64,000 nt of DNA, from contig JAIXSE010000036.1 in assembly GCA_027484825.1 (NCBI GenBank), forward strand, positions 1-64,000. Reading direction: 5' to 3'. The DNA comes from Rubrivivax sp. (lineage in GTDB: Bacteria > Pseudomonadota > Gammaproteobacteria > Burkholderiales > Burkholderiaceae_C). The position numbers and the translations under genes are program-made. The number at the start of each line of letters is the position of its first letter. Position 1 is the first letter of the stretch. The notes under the pieces were generated by a model. It worked only from the letters and a program-made list of their open reading frames with translations, was not told the DNA's origin and did no database searches. This document shows positions 35,430 to 43,940 of this stretch, in pieces.

Positions 35430-36953
35430 TCAAGCGACCGCGTGCGGCGGCTCTACGGCCCGGGTCCGCCCCAGCGTCAGGCGCATTCGGCAATAGGCCC
35501 GCGTGGTCTCCAGCAACCGGTAGGTCGGCACGCCGCTGGAGAGATCAAGCACCAGCCAGGACTTGCAGGCCAGTTCACGCAGGAGGTCCGGCAGCGCGTC
35601 CTCCTGCAGCGGCATCAGTCGAGCGGCCGCCTGCACATCGAAGGCGCCGTCCATCACGGAGACCGCCAGAAGCAACCGGACCTCATGCGCGGACAAATGC
35701 CGCCATCCCCACGCCAGTGCGGCATCCAGGTCACGGTGGCGGTCCGGCGCGCCTCGTCGGCCGCCCAGCAGATGGACACCGTCCTCCAGCTGCCGCAGTA
35801 GATTGGCAAGGCCTTGCACGGACATCCTGGCCGCGGCCAGTTCGATCGCCAGTGGCAGCCCGTCGAGCCGCCGGCACAGCTCGGCCGCCGCGCGCGCCTG
35901 TGCATCGCAAAGCACAAAGTCGCCGGAGTGGGCGATGGCCCGGTCCACCAGGAGACGGACAGCGCAGTAGCACAGGGCCTCCGCCGCCGTGAGGGCGCCG
36001 AAGCCTGGCGGCACCAGCAAGCCCTGAACGCGCCGCACGCATTCGCCCGAGACCCTCAGCGGCTCACGGCTGGTGATCAGCAGTCGCAGACCCGGGCATC
36101 GCCTCAGCATCTCGTCGATGCAGGCGGCAGCCGGATCGAGACAGGCCTCGCAGGTGTCCAGCACCAGCAGCAGATCCTTGCCTTGCAGGTGACGGCACAA
36201 CGCCGCCAGTGCCAGGGGCCCCTCGACGATGAGTCCCAGCTCCGCCGCAATCACGGCAGGCAGCACGGCGGGGTCGTGTACTGCGGCAAGGTCCACCAGG
36301 CTGGCGCCGTCCGGAAACCGGGAGGACAGGCCGGTCGCCACCAAGGTGGCCAGCGCAGTCTTGCCCACCCCCGCCGGTCCGACCAAGGAGACGAGCCGGT
36401 ACCGCCTCACATCGGCCATCAGCGTTTCGACTTGCAGTTCCCGCCCCACCAGAGGGGTCGGCAGCACCGGCAGCACCGGCAGTCGGCGCGTGGGCGCCGC
36501 TGGGCCGCTGCCGGTGCCTGGCAGGTCGGGAGGCCGGACCTGGAGAACGCTGCCGACAAACCGGTAACCGCGTCCGCGGGTCGTGGCGATGAACGCTTCA
36601 CCCGAGGCACCGGCGCCGAGCGCCCGGCGCAGGGCCGCCATGTTCACCTTGATGTTGGAGTCTTCCACCACGGACTGGGGCCAGACCTGTCTCAGGATCT
36701 CCCGCTTCCCGACGAGCTCTCCCGCCCTCCGAACCAGCAAAGTCAGGATGTCCAGCGCACGGTTCCCCAGCCGCACGGGCTGGTCATCTTCCAGCAGCAG
36801 TTGTCGGTCGGGAATGAGGAGGAAACGATCAAAGGCATAGGCGGTTCGCGCTGGCGGGGACGTGCCCGGGAGGGTGACGGCATGCCGGTCCGACGGGGGG
36901 ACTGTGGGGACGGGATGGTGCGCGGGACCGTGATGAATGGGAGCTTCCTCCAT
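35430..36953 (-). CDS. Winged-helix/STAND ATPase transcriptional regulator (1)
   Basis: About 507 residues. An OmpR/CadC-type winged helix occupies roughly residues 35-125 (YAFDRFLLIPDRQLLLEDD, ILTLLVRRAGELVGKREIL, RGRGYRFVG). An NB-ARC-like ATPase follows with Walker A LVGPAGVGKTALA, Walker B LLLVLDTCE and the GLPLAIELAAARM box. It matches the family of predicted ATPase/winged-helix regulators. No TPR array follows, unlike the longest paralogue in the window. It is convergent with the S9 peptidase gene and downstream of a hydrolase gene on the same strand, and a 26-bp palindrome lies just upstream. Ligand unknown. Confidence 0.75.
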   Translation of the reverse strand: MEEAPIHHGPAHHPVPTVPPSDRHAVTLPGTSPPARTAYAFDRFLLIPDRQLLLEDDQPVRLGNRALDILTLLVRRAGELVGKREILRQVWPQSVVEDSNIKVNMAALRRALGAGASGEAFIATTRGRGYRFVGSVLQVRPPDLPGTGSGPAAPTRRLPVLPVLPTPLVGRELQVETLMADVRRYRLVSLVGPAGVGKTALATLVATGLSSRFPDGASLVDLAAVHDPAVLPAVIAAELGLIVEGPLALAALCRHLQGKDLLLVLDTCEACLDPAAACIDEMLRRCPGLRLLITSREPLRVSGECVRRVQGLLVPPGFGALTAAEALCYCAVRLLVDRAIAHSGDFVLCDAQARAAAELCRRLDGLPLAIELAAARMSVQGLANLLRQLEDGVHLLGGRRGAPDRHRDLDAALAWGWRHLSAHEVRLLLAVSVMDGAFDVQAAARLMPLQEDALPDLLRELACKSWLVLDLSSGVPTYRLLETTRAYCRMRLTLGRTRAVEPPHAVA

Positions 36954-37006
36954 GCGCCCACTGTAAGCATCGGAGGCAGTGCCCACCAGCCACGGCTCAG
37001 GGAGCG

Positions 37007-37032
37007 CTGGCTCACTCGATCGAGTGAGCCAG
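37007..37032. promoter_or_regulatory. Perfect 26-bp palindrome between hydrolase and regulator genes
   Basis: Arms CTGGCTCACTCGA and TCGAGTGAGCCAG meet without a spacer. It begins 25 bases after the stop of the minus-strand hydrolase gene and lies about 55-80 bases before the start of the regulator at 36953. No T-run follows on either strand. It could be a terminator hairpin without a U-tract, or a dimeric operator for the regulator. Confidence 0.6.
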
Positions 37033-37056
37033 TCCAGGGGACGGACAAAGGCCGGG

Positions 37057-37749
37057 TCAGTTCCGCGCCAGCGACTGCGCGGCCGCCGCAATGAAATCGG
37101 CCACTTCCGCCGGGTGTGACAGCATGGGCACGTGGCTGGTGGGCAGGGTCAGGATCTGCGCCTGCATGGCCTGTGCAAACTTGCGCTGCAGCGGCGGCAG
37201 GATCATCCGGTCCTCTGTGGCCAGGACATACCAGGTCGGTCGATGCTTCCAGGCCGCCGGCCCGCTCTTGGCCGAGAACACGCTGCCATGCGTGGGCGTC
37301 TGCACCGCATGCATGACACGCGTCTCCGAGGCCGGCAGGTCCTGCGCGAAGTTCTCCGCCACGCCTTGAGCCGTCATGCTCAGGAAGCCACTGGCATCCG
37401 GGCGCAGCTCCGCGAGCCCCGGCGGCGGCGGAAACTCATGCCCCAGGTCGCCCACCGCCTCGCCCTCATCCGGCGCAAAGGCCGCCACGAAGACCAGCCC
37501 CGCCACAGTCTTGTCGTGGCCGGCATTGCTGATGACGACCCCGCCGTAGGAATGACCGACCAGCAGGACCGGCCCGTTGATCAGCGCCAGGGCTCGGGTG
37601 GTGGCCGCCACGTCGTCGGCCAGCGAAGTCAGCGGCGGTTGCACCGCCGTGACGGCATGGCCCTTGTCCTGCAACAGGGGAATGACCTTGGACCAGCTGG
37701 AGCCGTCCGCCCAGGCGCCGTGAACCAGAACAATATGCGGGTAAGACAT
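37057..37749 (-). CDS. Alpha/beta hydrolase (esterase-like)
   Basis: About 230 residues, cytoplasmic. It opens MSYPHIVLVHGAWADGSSWS, the oxyanion-loop region, and has the nucleophile elbow LLVGHSYGGVVISNAG. The acid is in VLATEDRMILPP and the His in LPTSHVPMLSHP. The family includes esterases and signal-lactone or plant-hormone hydrolases, but substrate is not predictable. The ATG at 37749 begins the conserved region. It is upstream of, and on the same strand as, a winged-helix/ATPase regulator, from which a palindrome separates it. Confidence 0.8.
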   Translation of the reverse strand: MSYPHIVLVHGAWADGSSWSKVIPLLQDKGHAVTAVQPPLTSLADDVAATTRALALINGPVLLVGHSYGGVVISNAGHDKTVAGLVFVAAFAPDEGEAVGDLGHEFPPPPGLAELRPDASGFLSMTAQGVAENFAQDLPASETRVMHAVQTPTHGSVFSAKSGPAAWKHRPTWYVLATEDRMILPPLQRKFAQAMQAQILTLPTSHVPMLSHPAEVADFIAAAAQSLARN

Positions 37750-38100
37750 GGGAACCTTTCTTCCGTGAGGACTCTCGTGGAGTGCCACCGCATCGGTGCG
37801 GGATGCGTCGATGCAGTCTGGACTTCCAATGTCAGTACAGAGGCGTCCCAAAGAACCCACCAAACGAGAGGCCGTCCTGTGGCCACGGCTGGACAGGCGA
37901 AGACTCCCATTGGAGAGGCGACGTTGGGCCGCCGGGCCATTGCCGGATCTGCCATTGCAACCACCTCACGGCGGCAGCCCTCCTCACCGCTGCAGCCTGC
38001 TTCACCGCGCTTTACCAGACTGAACCCCCGGCTCTGCGCAATGCAGATACCTTCATGAGGGTGCACCGCCTGCCGCGGTGGTCTGACGAAGGAGACGCCA
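37750..38100. other. 351-bp divergent intergenic region
   Basis: It lies between two divergent alpha/beta hydrolase genes. It holds one GGTTAAA-type box (38011-38026) and a good ribosome-binding site (GAAGGAGA about 38088) for the plus-strand gene. I see no other structure. Confidence 0.5.
38011..38026 (-). promoter_or_regulatory. GGTTAAA-type direct-repeat box 2
   Basis: On the minus strand GGTTCAGTCTGGTAAA, two GGT-AA half-sites with a 10-bp period. It sits 75 bases before the hydrolase start at 38101. It closely matches box 5 (GGTTAAATCTGGTAAG), including the central TCTGG. Confidence 0.45.
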
Positions 38101-39195
38101 ATGACTGACCTGATGCCCCCGATGCCCCTGATGCCCGGGATCCCCCTGGCGGGCACGCCCCGCACTCCACGTAGTCCCCATACTCCCCGCCTGCAGCCCC
38201 TGTTCCAATGGGGCCGGCGTACCTTCGGCCTGGCGCTGGCGGTGCTCCTGATGCAGGCTGCTGCAGCCGAGGCGCAGAGGCCCGCCGCCGCTGTTGCCGC
38301 TGTTGCCGCAGGCCCGGTCCGGCACGACTTCATCGAGGTGGACGGTCATCGCATCTTCTATCGCGAGGCCGGCCCCGCCGATGCGCCGGCCCTGCTGCTG
38401 CTGCATGGCTTTCCCACGTCGTCGCACCTGTTCAGTGGCCTGATTCCCCGCCTGGCCGGTCGTTACCGCGTCGTGGCCCCGGATCTGCCCGGGTTCGGGC
38501 TCACCGAGACACCGGCCGCCACGAGCTTCGGCTATACCTTCGACGAACTGACCCGGGTGGTGGACCGGTTCGCGCAGGCGAAGTCGCTCCAGCGTTACGC
38601 GCTGTATGTGTTTGACATTGGCGCCCCCATCGGCTGGCGACTGGCCGTGGCGCATCCGGAGCGGATCACCGCCATCGTGTCCCAGAACGGCAATGGCTAC
38701 GAGGAAGGACTCAGCCCGGCCTGGGCGCCGATCCGCAAGTTCTGGGCGGACCCCAGCCCGGAGACGCGTGATCCCTTGCGTGGACTTTTCAAGCGGGAGA
38801 CCACCCGGTGGCAGTACCTGGAAGGCGTCAGGGAGCCGACCCATGTGCCCCCTGAACACTACCTGCTCGACCAGATGTTTCTGGACCGCCCGGGCCAGGA
38901 GGACATCCAGCTGGCCATCCTGCTGGACTATCGCTCCAACCTGAAGCAGTACGACGCCCTGCATGCCTACTTCCGGCGGTACCAGCCGCCGCTGCTGGCG
39001 GTCTGGGGGGCTGCGGATCCGTTCTTCCTGCCTGCTGGCGCCAAGGCGTTTCAGCGGGACCTGCCCAAGGCCGAGGTCCATCTGATCGACGGCGCCGGCC
39101 ACTTCGCGCTCGTGTCCCACGAGGACGAAGTGGCGGCGCGGGTGCTGTCTTTCCTGAACCGGACCTTGAAGCCGGCTGGACAGCGCAAACCTTGA
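38101..39195 (+). CDS. Exported alpha/beta hydrolase with Asp nucleophile (haloalkane dehalogenase/epoxide hydrolase-like)
   Basis: 364 residues. An N-terminal Pro-rich stretch and a signal segment (FGLALAVLLMQAAAAEA) precede the hydrolase domain. The oxyanion loop is [13 protein letters not shown], and the nucleophile position in YVFDIGAPIGWRLA is an aspartate, as in dehalogenases and epoxide hydrolases, rather than Ser. The acid and base are in AVWGAADPFFLP and IDGAGHFALVSHE. It is a close relative of the gene at 41468-42454 (shared [38 protein letters not shown]). A strong Shine-Dalgarno (AAGGAGA) precedes the ATG. Confidence 0.8.
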   Translation: MTDLMPPMPLMPGIPLAGTPRTPRSPHTPRLQPLFQWGRRTFGLALAVLLMQAAAAEAQRPAAAVAAVAAGPVRHDFIEVDGHRIFYREAGPADAPALLLLHGFPTSSHLFSGLIPRLAGRYRVVAPDLPGFGLTETPAATSFGYTFDELTRVVDRFAQAKSLQRYALYVFDIGAPIGWRLAVAHPERITAIVSQNGNGYEEGLSPAWAPIRKFWADPSPETRDPLRGLFKRETTRWQYLEGVREPTHVPPEHYLLDQMFLDRPGQEDIQLAILLDYRSNLKQYDALHAYFRRYQPPLLAVWGAADPFFLPAGAKAFQRDLPKAEVHLIDGAGHFALVSHEDEVAARVLSFLNRTLKPAGQRKP

Positions 39196-39208
39196 TGCGG
39201 CGTCGGGC

Positions 39209-39838
39209 TCACAGCGCCCGACCCGCCTTCAGCTGCGTCACCTGTTCCCGCAGCTTGGCCACCTGGGCCCGCAGGGGCGCCATCAGGGTGGCGACCTCGG
39301 CCTCGGTGAAGCGCGGGGTGATGTGCTGAGGGCAGTTCCAGTCCCAGCCTTCGATCGCGATGAGAAAAGCCCGCTCCACCGTTGCGGCGTAGGACGATTC
39401 GGCGACTGCGGCAATCGCCGCATCCCCCTTTTCGCTGTCGCCCGCCTCGACCAACTCCACCCGGCCCAGCAGCTTCAGACGCCGACGCTTGGGAAAGTCC
39501 ACCAGGATCAGGGAGATCCGGTCATCACGACGCAGATTGCCCACGCTGAGGTATTGCAGGTTGCCACGGAAGTCGGCAAAGGCAATGAGCGTCGGGTTCA
39601 GCACCTTGAGGAACCCCTTGGGGCCGCCGCGATGCTGCACATACGGCCAGCCGGTCTCACTGACGGTGGCCTGGAAGAAGTGGTCGGCGTCCTGGATGAA
39701 GTCAATCTCCCGAGGCGTCAGGGCGTCTCCCCGGTCGGCCATCGTGTCCAGGAAGGCGTACTGCTCGCGGCTGCCCAGTTCGGTCTGGACGCTGCGCACT
39801 TCCGGCGTGAAGGTGATGTCTGAATAGGTACGGCCCAT
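39209..39838 (-). CDS. Pyridoxamine 5'-phosphate oxidase-like FMN-binding protein
   Basis: 209 residues with the split-barrel flavin fold: DHFFQATVSETGWPYVQHRG, then LIAFADFRGNLQYLSVGNLR and RISLILVDFPKRRRLKLLGR. The C-terminal extension has CPQHITPRFTEAEV and a coiled helix (APLRAQVAKLREQVTQL). Such proteins bind FMN, F420 or heme and reduce small molecules; the reaction here is unknown. It follows a LuxR-type regulator gene on the same strand by 39 bases, so the two may be co-transcribed. Confidence 0.8.
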   Translation of the reverse strand: MGRTYSDITFTPEVRSVQTELGSREQYAFLDTMADRGDALTPREIDFIQDADHFFQATVSETGWPYVQHRGGPKGFLKVLNPTLIAFADFRGNLQYLSVGNLRRDDRISLILVDFPKRRRLKLLGRVELVEAGDSEKGDAAIAAVAESSYAATVERAFLIAIEGWDWNCPQHITPRFTEAEVATLMAPLRAQVAKLREQVTQLKAGRAL

Positions 39839-39877
39839 GGCGGTCTCCGATGCTGAAGGCGTGGAATGGTGGGAGGG

Positions 39878-40519
39878 TCAATACATCGGCGCGTTTTCGA
39901 AACGCGACGACTTGGCGACATCCACAATGCCGAGCTCTGTGGCGATGTGGGCCGCCTCGGTCCGTGAGGACGCCGCCAGCTTGCCCAGGATGGCCTTCAC
40001 ATGGCTCTTGACCGTGCCCGGTGCAATGCCCAGATTGCTGGCAATCGCCTTGTTGCACTGACCGCGTGCCAGCAGTTGAAGGACGGTGTCTTCCCGCGAG
40101 GTCAGCGGTTCGCGCGAAAAATTGGCGGCCACCCGCTGCGCCATCTCGACGCAGACATAGTTGCGCCCCGTTCCGACAGCCTCGATGGCATGCACCAGTT
40201 CCAGCGGTGTGCATGAACATAAGAGCATGCCGGACAAGCCGCGACGCAGCGCCGACAGCAGCGGTTGTTCCCGCGCATGGGACGCCACCACCAGCACCGC
40301 CAGCGGGCAGTCCCGCACGACCGGATCGGCCCGGAGCCATCGCATGGCGCCGGACCAATCGGTCACCAGCACCTGCGCTGGCAGGAAGCCATGGGCGGCA
40401 TCGGCCTCCACCAGCTCGAGGCTGGGCTCATGCTCCAACGAGGCGCGAATGCCCATGGCCAGCAGCGGCTCCTCATGCGAGATGGCAACCTTCAATTGCC
40501 GTTGACGGACTTTGACCAT
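39878..40519 (-). CDS. LuxR-type response regulator with degenerate receiver
   Basis: 213 residues. The C-terminus is a clear LuxR-type helix-turn-helix (LTSREDTVLQLLARGQCNKA, LGIAPGTVKSHVKAILGKL). The N-terminal part has the size of a receiver (KVAISHEEPLLAMGIRASLE, AVLVVASHAREQPLLSALRR) but the acidic pair is HEE and the phosphoacceptor region is VLVTDWSGAMRW, so phosphorylation is uncertain. It probably senses something else or is constitutively active. It may control the downstream flavin protein or the divergent isochorismatase. Confidence 0.75.
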   Translation of the reverse strand: MVKVRQRQLKVAISHEEPLLAMGIRASLEHEPSLELVEADAAHGFLPAQVLVTDWSGAMRWLRADPVVRDCPLAVLVVASHAREQPLLSALRRGLSGMLLCSCTPLELVHAIEAVGTGRNYVCVEMAQRVAANFSREPLTSREDTVLQLLARGQCNKAIASNLGIAPGTVKSHVKAILGKLAASSRTEAAHIATELGIVDVAKSSRFENAPMY

Positions 40520-40625
40520 GACTCACTCCCGGTCGCGCCCCTGCACGACCCGGTGGCCATGATCGAGCGGACCGCGACCTCGCGTCGAGTTAGTTCCGGT
40601 AAATAAACATAAGCGGCGACCCCGC

Positions 40626-40642
40626 GGTTAAACGTGGTGAAA
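40626..40642 (+). promoter_or_regulatory. GGTTAAA direct-repeat box 3
   Basis: GGTTAAACGTGGTGAAA, 10-bp period, 118 bases before the isochorismatase start. The region between the divergent genes is otherwise without obvious structure. Confidence 0.5.
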
Positions 40643-40760
40643 AGCCGGTGAGGCCTGCGGCCTGGAGCGTTGCAAAGGCGGGTCCGACTTCCATACTGAA
40701 TGCGTCACCCCTCACACGGCCGTCACTCCCGGTGGCCGTCATTTCCTCCAGGAGCGTTCC

Positions 40761-41423
40761 ATGAGCACTTCCCTTCCCACCGCCAAGGCAGAGCCCGCAT
40801 CGCGGCTGCTGACCCCCACCAACCATCTGCTGGTGCTGGTGGACTTCCAGGGCCAGATGGCCTTCGCCACGCACTCCATCGACTCGGTCCAACTGCGCAA
40901 CAACGTGTCGATCGTGGCCCAGGCCGCTGCCGGCTTCAAGGTGGCCACGCTGCTCACCACCGTGGCCGCGCGCAGCTTCTCAGGTCCGATGTTCGACGAG
41001 GTGACCGACGCCTTCCCCTCGCATGAGCTGCTGGATCGCAGCACCATGAATTTCTGGGAAGACGAACACGTGATCCAGGCGGTGAACGGCGCGGGTCAGC
41101 GTCGCATCGTGATCGCCGGTCTGTGGACCTCGGTCTGCATCGTCGGGCCGGCCCTGTCGGCCATCGAGCAGGGCTTCGAGGTGGTAGTGCTGACCGATGC
41201 CTGCGGCGACGTGAGCACCGAAGCCCATGAGCGCGCTGTTGCGCGCATGGTGCAGGTGGGTGTGCAGCCGATGACCTCGCTGCAATACCTGCTCGAGCTG
41301 CAGCGCGACTGGGGTCGTGCGCAGACCTACGGCCTGACCACCGGCATTGCCCGCAAGTCGGCGGGCAGCTATGGCATCGGCATCGGTTACGCCGGCGCGA
41401 TGTTCGGGGCCTCGGAAGGGTGA
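40761..41423 (+). CDS. Isochorismatase-family cysteine hydrolase
   Basis: 220 residues with the Asp of [17 protein letters not shown] and the Cys of ERI-type box [14 protein letters not shown] that make the catalytic triad of the isochorismatase-like hydrolases (the lysine is likely in the central ARSF...MFDE region). Members hydrolyse amides such as nicotinamide or biuret as well as isochorismate; the substrate here is not evident. The hydrolase gene at 41468 begins 44 bases after its stop, so the two are probably one transcription unit. Confidence 0.82.
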   Translation: MSTSLPTAKAEPASRLLTPTNHLLVLVDFQGQMAFATHSIDSVQLRNNVSIVAQAAAGFKVATLLTTVAARSFSGPMFDEVTDAFPSHELLDRSTMNFWEDEHVIQAVNGAGQRRIVIAGLWTSVCIVGPALSAIEQGFEVVVLTDACGDVSTEAHERAVARMVQVGVQPMTSLQYLLELQRDWGRAQTYGLTTGIARKSAGSYGIGIGYAGAMFGASEG

Positions 41424-41467
41424 ACCTGTCCGGGGCCGTCTCTTTTCCAACCACTGAAAGCAATCCC

Positions 41468-42454
41468 ATGAAACACCCGACCCATGCATGGATCTTCGCC
41501 GCCGGCGTGCTGGCGACGCTCGCGTCCTTCCCCCTGCAGGCGGCCCCACCGCCGCCCGGGCCTGCCACCAACGTGGCCACCGCCGCCGTCAGCTACCGGA
41601 CGGTGAAGGTGGACGGCCTCAATGTCTTCTACCGCGAGGCCGGCCCGGCCGATGCGCCGGTGCTGTTGCTGCTGCACGGTTTTCCCACGTCGTCGCAGAT
41701 GTTCCGCAACCTGATCCCGCGGTTGGCCGATCGCTACCGCGTCATCGCGCCGGACTACCCGGGGTACGGACGGAGCGACATGCCGCCGATGGACAAGTTC
41801 CAGTACAGCTTCGACAACCTGGCCAAGGTGGTGGACAAGTTCACCGAGGTGGTGGGGGCCAAGCGTTATGCGCTGTATGTGCAGGACTACGGCGCGCCGA
41901 TCGGCTACCGTCTTGCAGTTGCGCATCCGGAGCGCATCACCGCCATCGTCGTGCAGAACGGCAATGCGTATGACGAAGGGCTGGACAACGAGTTCTGGGT
42001 ACCGGCCAAGGCCTATTGGGCCGACAAGTCCGTGGCCAACGGCAACAAGCTGAGGCCGCTCTTCGAGTTGAGCGCCACCCAGTGGCAGTACTCGGAGGGG
42101 TATCGCGATCCGGCGCACATCAGCCCGGACGCAGCGGCGACCGATCAGTTCTACATGGACCGGCCGGGCAACAAGGACATCCAGCTGGAGCTGTTCTACA
42201 GCTATGGCACCAATCCCCCGCTGTACCCGTCCTGGCAGGCCTACTTCCGCAAGCACCAGCCGCCCATGCTCATTGTCTGGGGCAAGGGCGACAAGATCTT
42301 CCCGCCCGCTGGCGCCCATCCCTATCTGCGTGACCTGCCCAAGGCGGAGCTGCATCTGCTGGACACCGGGCACTTCGCGCTGGAAGAGGAGGGCCAGAAG
42401 ATCAGCGAGCTGATGCGCGACTTCCTGCAGCGGAATCTGCGGAACCGCCGTTAA
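41468..42454 (+). CDS. Exported alpha/beta hydrolase with Asp nucleophile, paralogue of the 38.1-kb gene
   Basis: About 328 residues. Signal peptide [20 protein letters not shown], then [14 protein letters not shown]-like start of the domain, oxyanion loop [13 protein letters not shown] and nucleophile elbow [14 protein letters not shown] with Asp. The acid/base are in [12 protein letters not shown] and [11 protein letters not shown]. The ATG at 41468 directly precedes the signal peptide; a GTG at 41420 is less likely because it adds nothing conserved. Its end overlaps the convergent regulator gene by 53 bases. Confidence 0.8.
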   Translation: MKHPTHAWIFAAGVLATLASFPLQAAPPPPGPATNVATAAVSYRTVKVDGLNVFYREAGPADAPVLLLLHGFPTSSQMFRNLIPRLADRYRVIAPDYPGYGRSDMPPMDKFQYSFDNLAKVVDKFTEVVGAKRYALYVQDYGAPIGYRLAVAHPERITAIVVQNGNAYDEGLDNEFWVPAKAYWADKSVANGNKLRPLFELSATQWQYSEGYRDPAHISPDAAATDQFYMDRPGNKDIQLELFYSYGTNPPLYPSWQAYFRKHQPPMLIVWGKGDKIFPPAGAHPYLRDLPKAELHLLDTGHFALEEEGQKISELMRDFLQRNLRNRR

Positions 42455-43940
42455 GCGACCCGGCGCGGATGCGGACGGTGTCCGCGCCCAGGGTCCGGTG
42501 GAGGTAGGCGGCATGGGCCTGCCGGACCGCCTCCTCCCGGCCCGAGCGTCGAAGCTCTTCCAGGCTGAAGGATCGGGTGGTGTCCGGCAGGCGCCAGAGC
42601 GGCCCGGTGGCAGTCAGCTCGGCGACGAGCAGGGACTTGGCAGCCAGTTGGGCCAGGCCTTCGCTGGCATCGCCCATCGAGATCCCCGCCGCAGCGGCCG
42701 CGCTCCGCGTGTCAAACGGGCCGGCAAAGATCGACACCTCGCGCAGCAGGCGGGCTTCGTCCGAGGAGAGCAGGCTGTAGCTCCACGCCAGCGTGGCCAT
42801 CAGGGTGCGCTGGCGCTCGGGTCCCGCGCGGCGGCCCAGGTGCAGCCGGAACCGGTCATCGAGTTGCTGCAGGATGCTGGCAACGCTGAAGGCATCCAGC
42901 CGTGTGGCGGCAAATTCGATCGCCAGGGCCAGGCCATCCAGGCGCCTGCAGATCTCGGCCACCAGGGGCGCTTCGCAGTCGGTCAGTGTGTAGCCCATCA
43001 GCCGTTCGGCGGCCCGTGTGGCAAACAGTTGCACGGCCGGATAGGCCAGGGCATCCGTGGCATTCAGAGGCAGGCCCGGCGGTGGGACCGCCAGGCCGGG
43101 CAGTCGGCGCACACGCTCGCCCTGCACCAGCAGCGGCTCGCGGCTCGTCACCAGCCACTTCACCGAGGCGGCGCAGGCGAGGATCCGGTTCACGCAGTCG
43201 GCTGCCGCGTCCACCACATGCTCGCAGTTGTCGAGCACCAGCAGCATCTGCCGGTCGCGCAGGTACTCGCACAAGGGGCCCTGCATGTCCAAGGCCTGCA
43301 TCGGCAGTCCCAGCGCCGTGGCCACGGCGGTGGGCAGCAGGTCTGCGTCCCGCAGCGGCGCCAGGTCGATGAAGACGGCGCCATCCTTCATCAAGGGCTG
43401 CAGCGGCTCGGCCACGGCCAGCGCGACCGCGGTCTTGCCGATGCCGCCCGCACCCACGATGGAGAGCAGCCGTGTGCGTTCCAGGTCCTTTCGCAGGCTC
43501 TCCACCACCTCGTGGCGTCCGAACAGGCGCGTGCTGCGCATGGGAAACGGTTTGGGGACCGGGGCAGCCGCCTGGCTTGCCGGGCCCGGCGTGCGCGCGC
43601 CGCAGCGCTGGACCTGCGCGACAAATCGATAACCACGACCGGTGACGGTGGCAATGTAGTGGTGGGGGGCCACGCTGTCCCCCAAGGCCCGGCGCAGGGT
43701 GGCAATGTTGACCTTGAGGTTGCCCTCGTCCACCACGCTGTCGGGCCAGGCCAGCTGGATGAGCTGGCGTTTGGTGATCAACTCGCCGGGATGCGAGACC
43801 AGCGCGGCCAGGATGTCCAGCGCGCGGCCGCCAACGCGGACGGACTCGTGCGCACGCAGCAAGGCCTGCCGGGCGGGGATGAAGACAAAGGGGCCAAACA
43901 GGTAGGTCCCTGTGGCCAGCGCGGGCAGCTCAGCGGCCAT
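42402..43940 (-). CDS. Winged-helix/STAND ATPase transcriptional regulator (2)
   Basis: 512 residues. Winged helix at about residues 14-105 ([43 protein letters not shown]), then an NB-ARC-like ATPase: Walker [17 protein letters not shown], Walker [17 protein letters not shown], and the [16 protein letters not shown] box. No TPR array. It is the last gene of a three-gene minus-strand run: its start overlaps the end of the preceding gene by 11 bases. The 3' end overlaps the convergent hydrolase gene by 53 bases, which may give antisense interference. Confidence 0.78.
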   Translation of the reverse strand: MAAELPALATGTYLFGPFVFIPARQALLRAHESVRVGGRALDILAALVSHPGELITKRQLIQLAWPDSVVDEGNLKVNIATLRRALGDSVAPHHYIATVTGRGYRFVAQVQRCGARTPGPASQAAAPVPKPFPMRSTRLFGRHEVVESLRKDLERTRLLSIVGAGGIGKTAVALAVAEPLQPLMKDGAVFIDLAPLRDADLLPTAVATALGLPMQALDMQGPLCEYLRDRQMLLVLDNCEHVVDAAADCVNRILACAASVKWLVTSREPLLVQGERVRRLPGLAVPPPGLPLNATDALAYPAVQLFATRAAERLMGYTLTDCEAPLVAEICRRLDGLALAIEFAATRLDAFSVASILQQLDDRFRLHLGRRAGPERQRTLMATLAWSYSLLSSDEARLLREVSIFAGPFDTRSAAAAAGISMGDASEGLAQLAAKSLLVAELTATGPLWRLPDTTRSFSLEELRRSGREEAVRQAHAAYLHRTLGADTVRIRAGSLNGGSADSAAGSRASAR

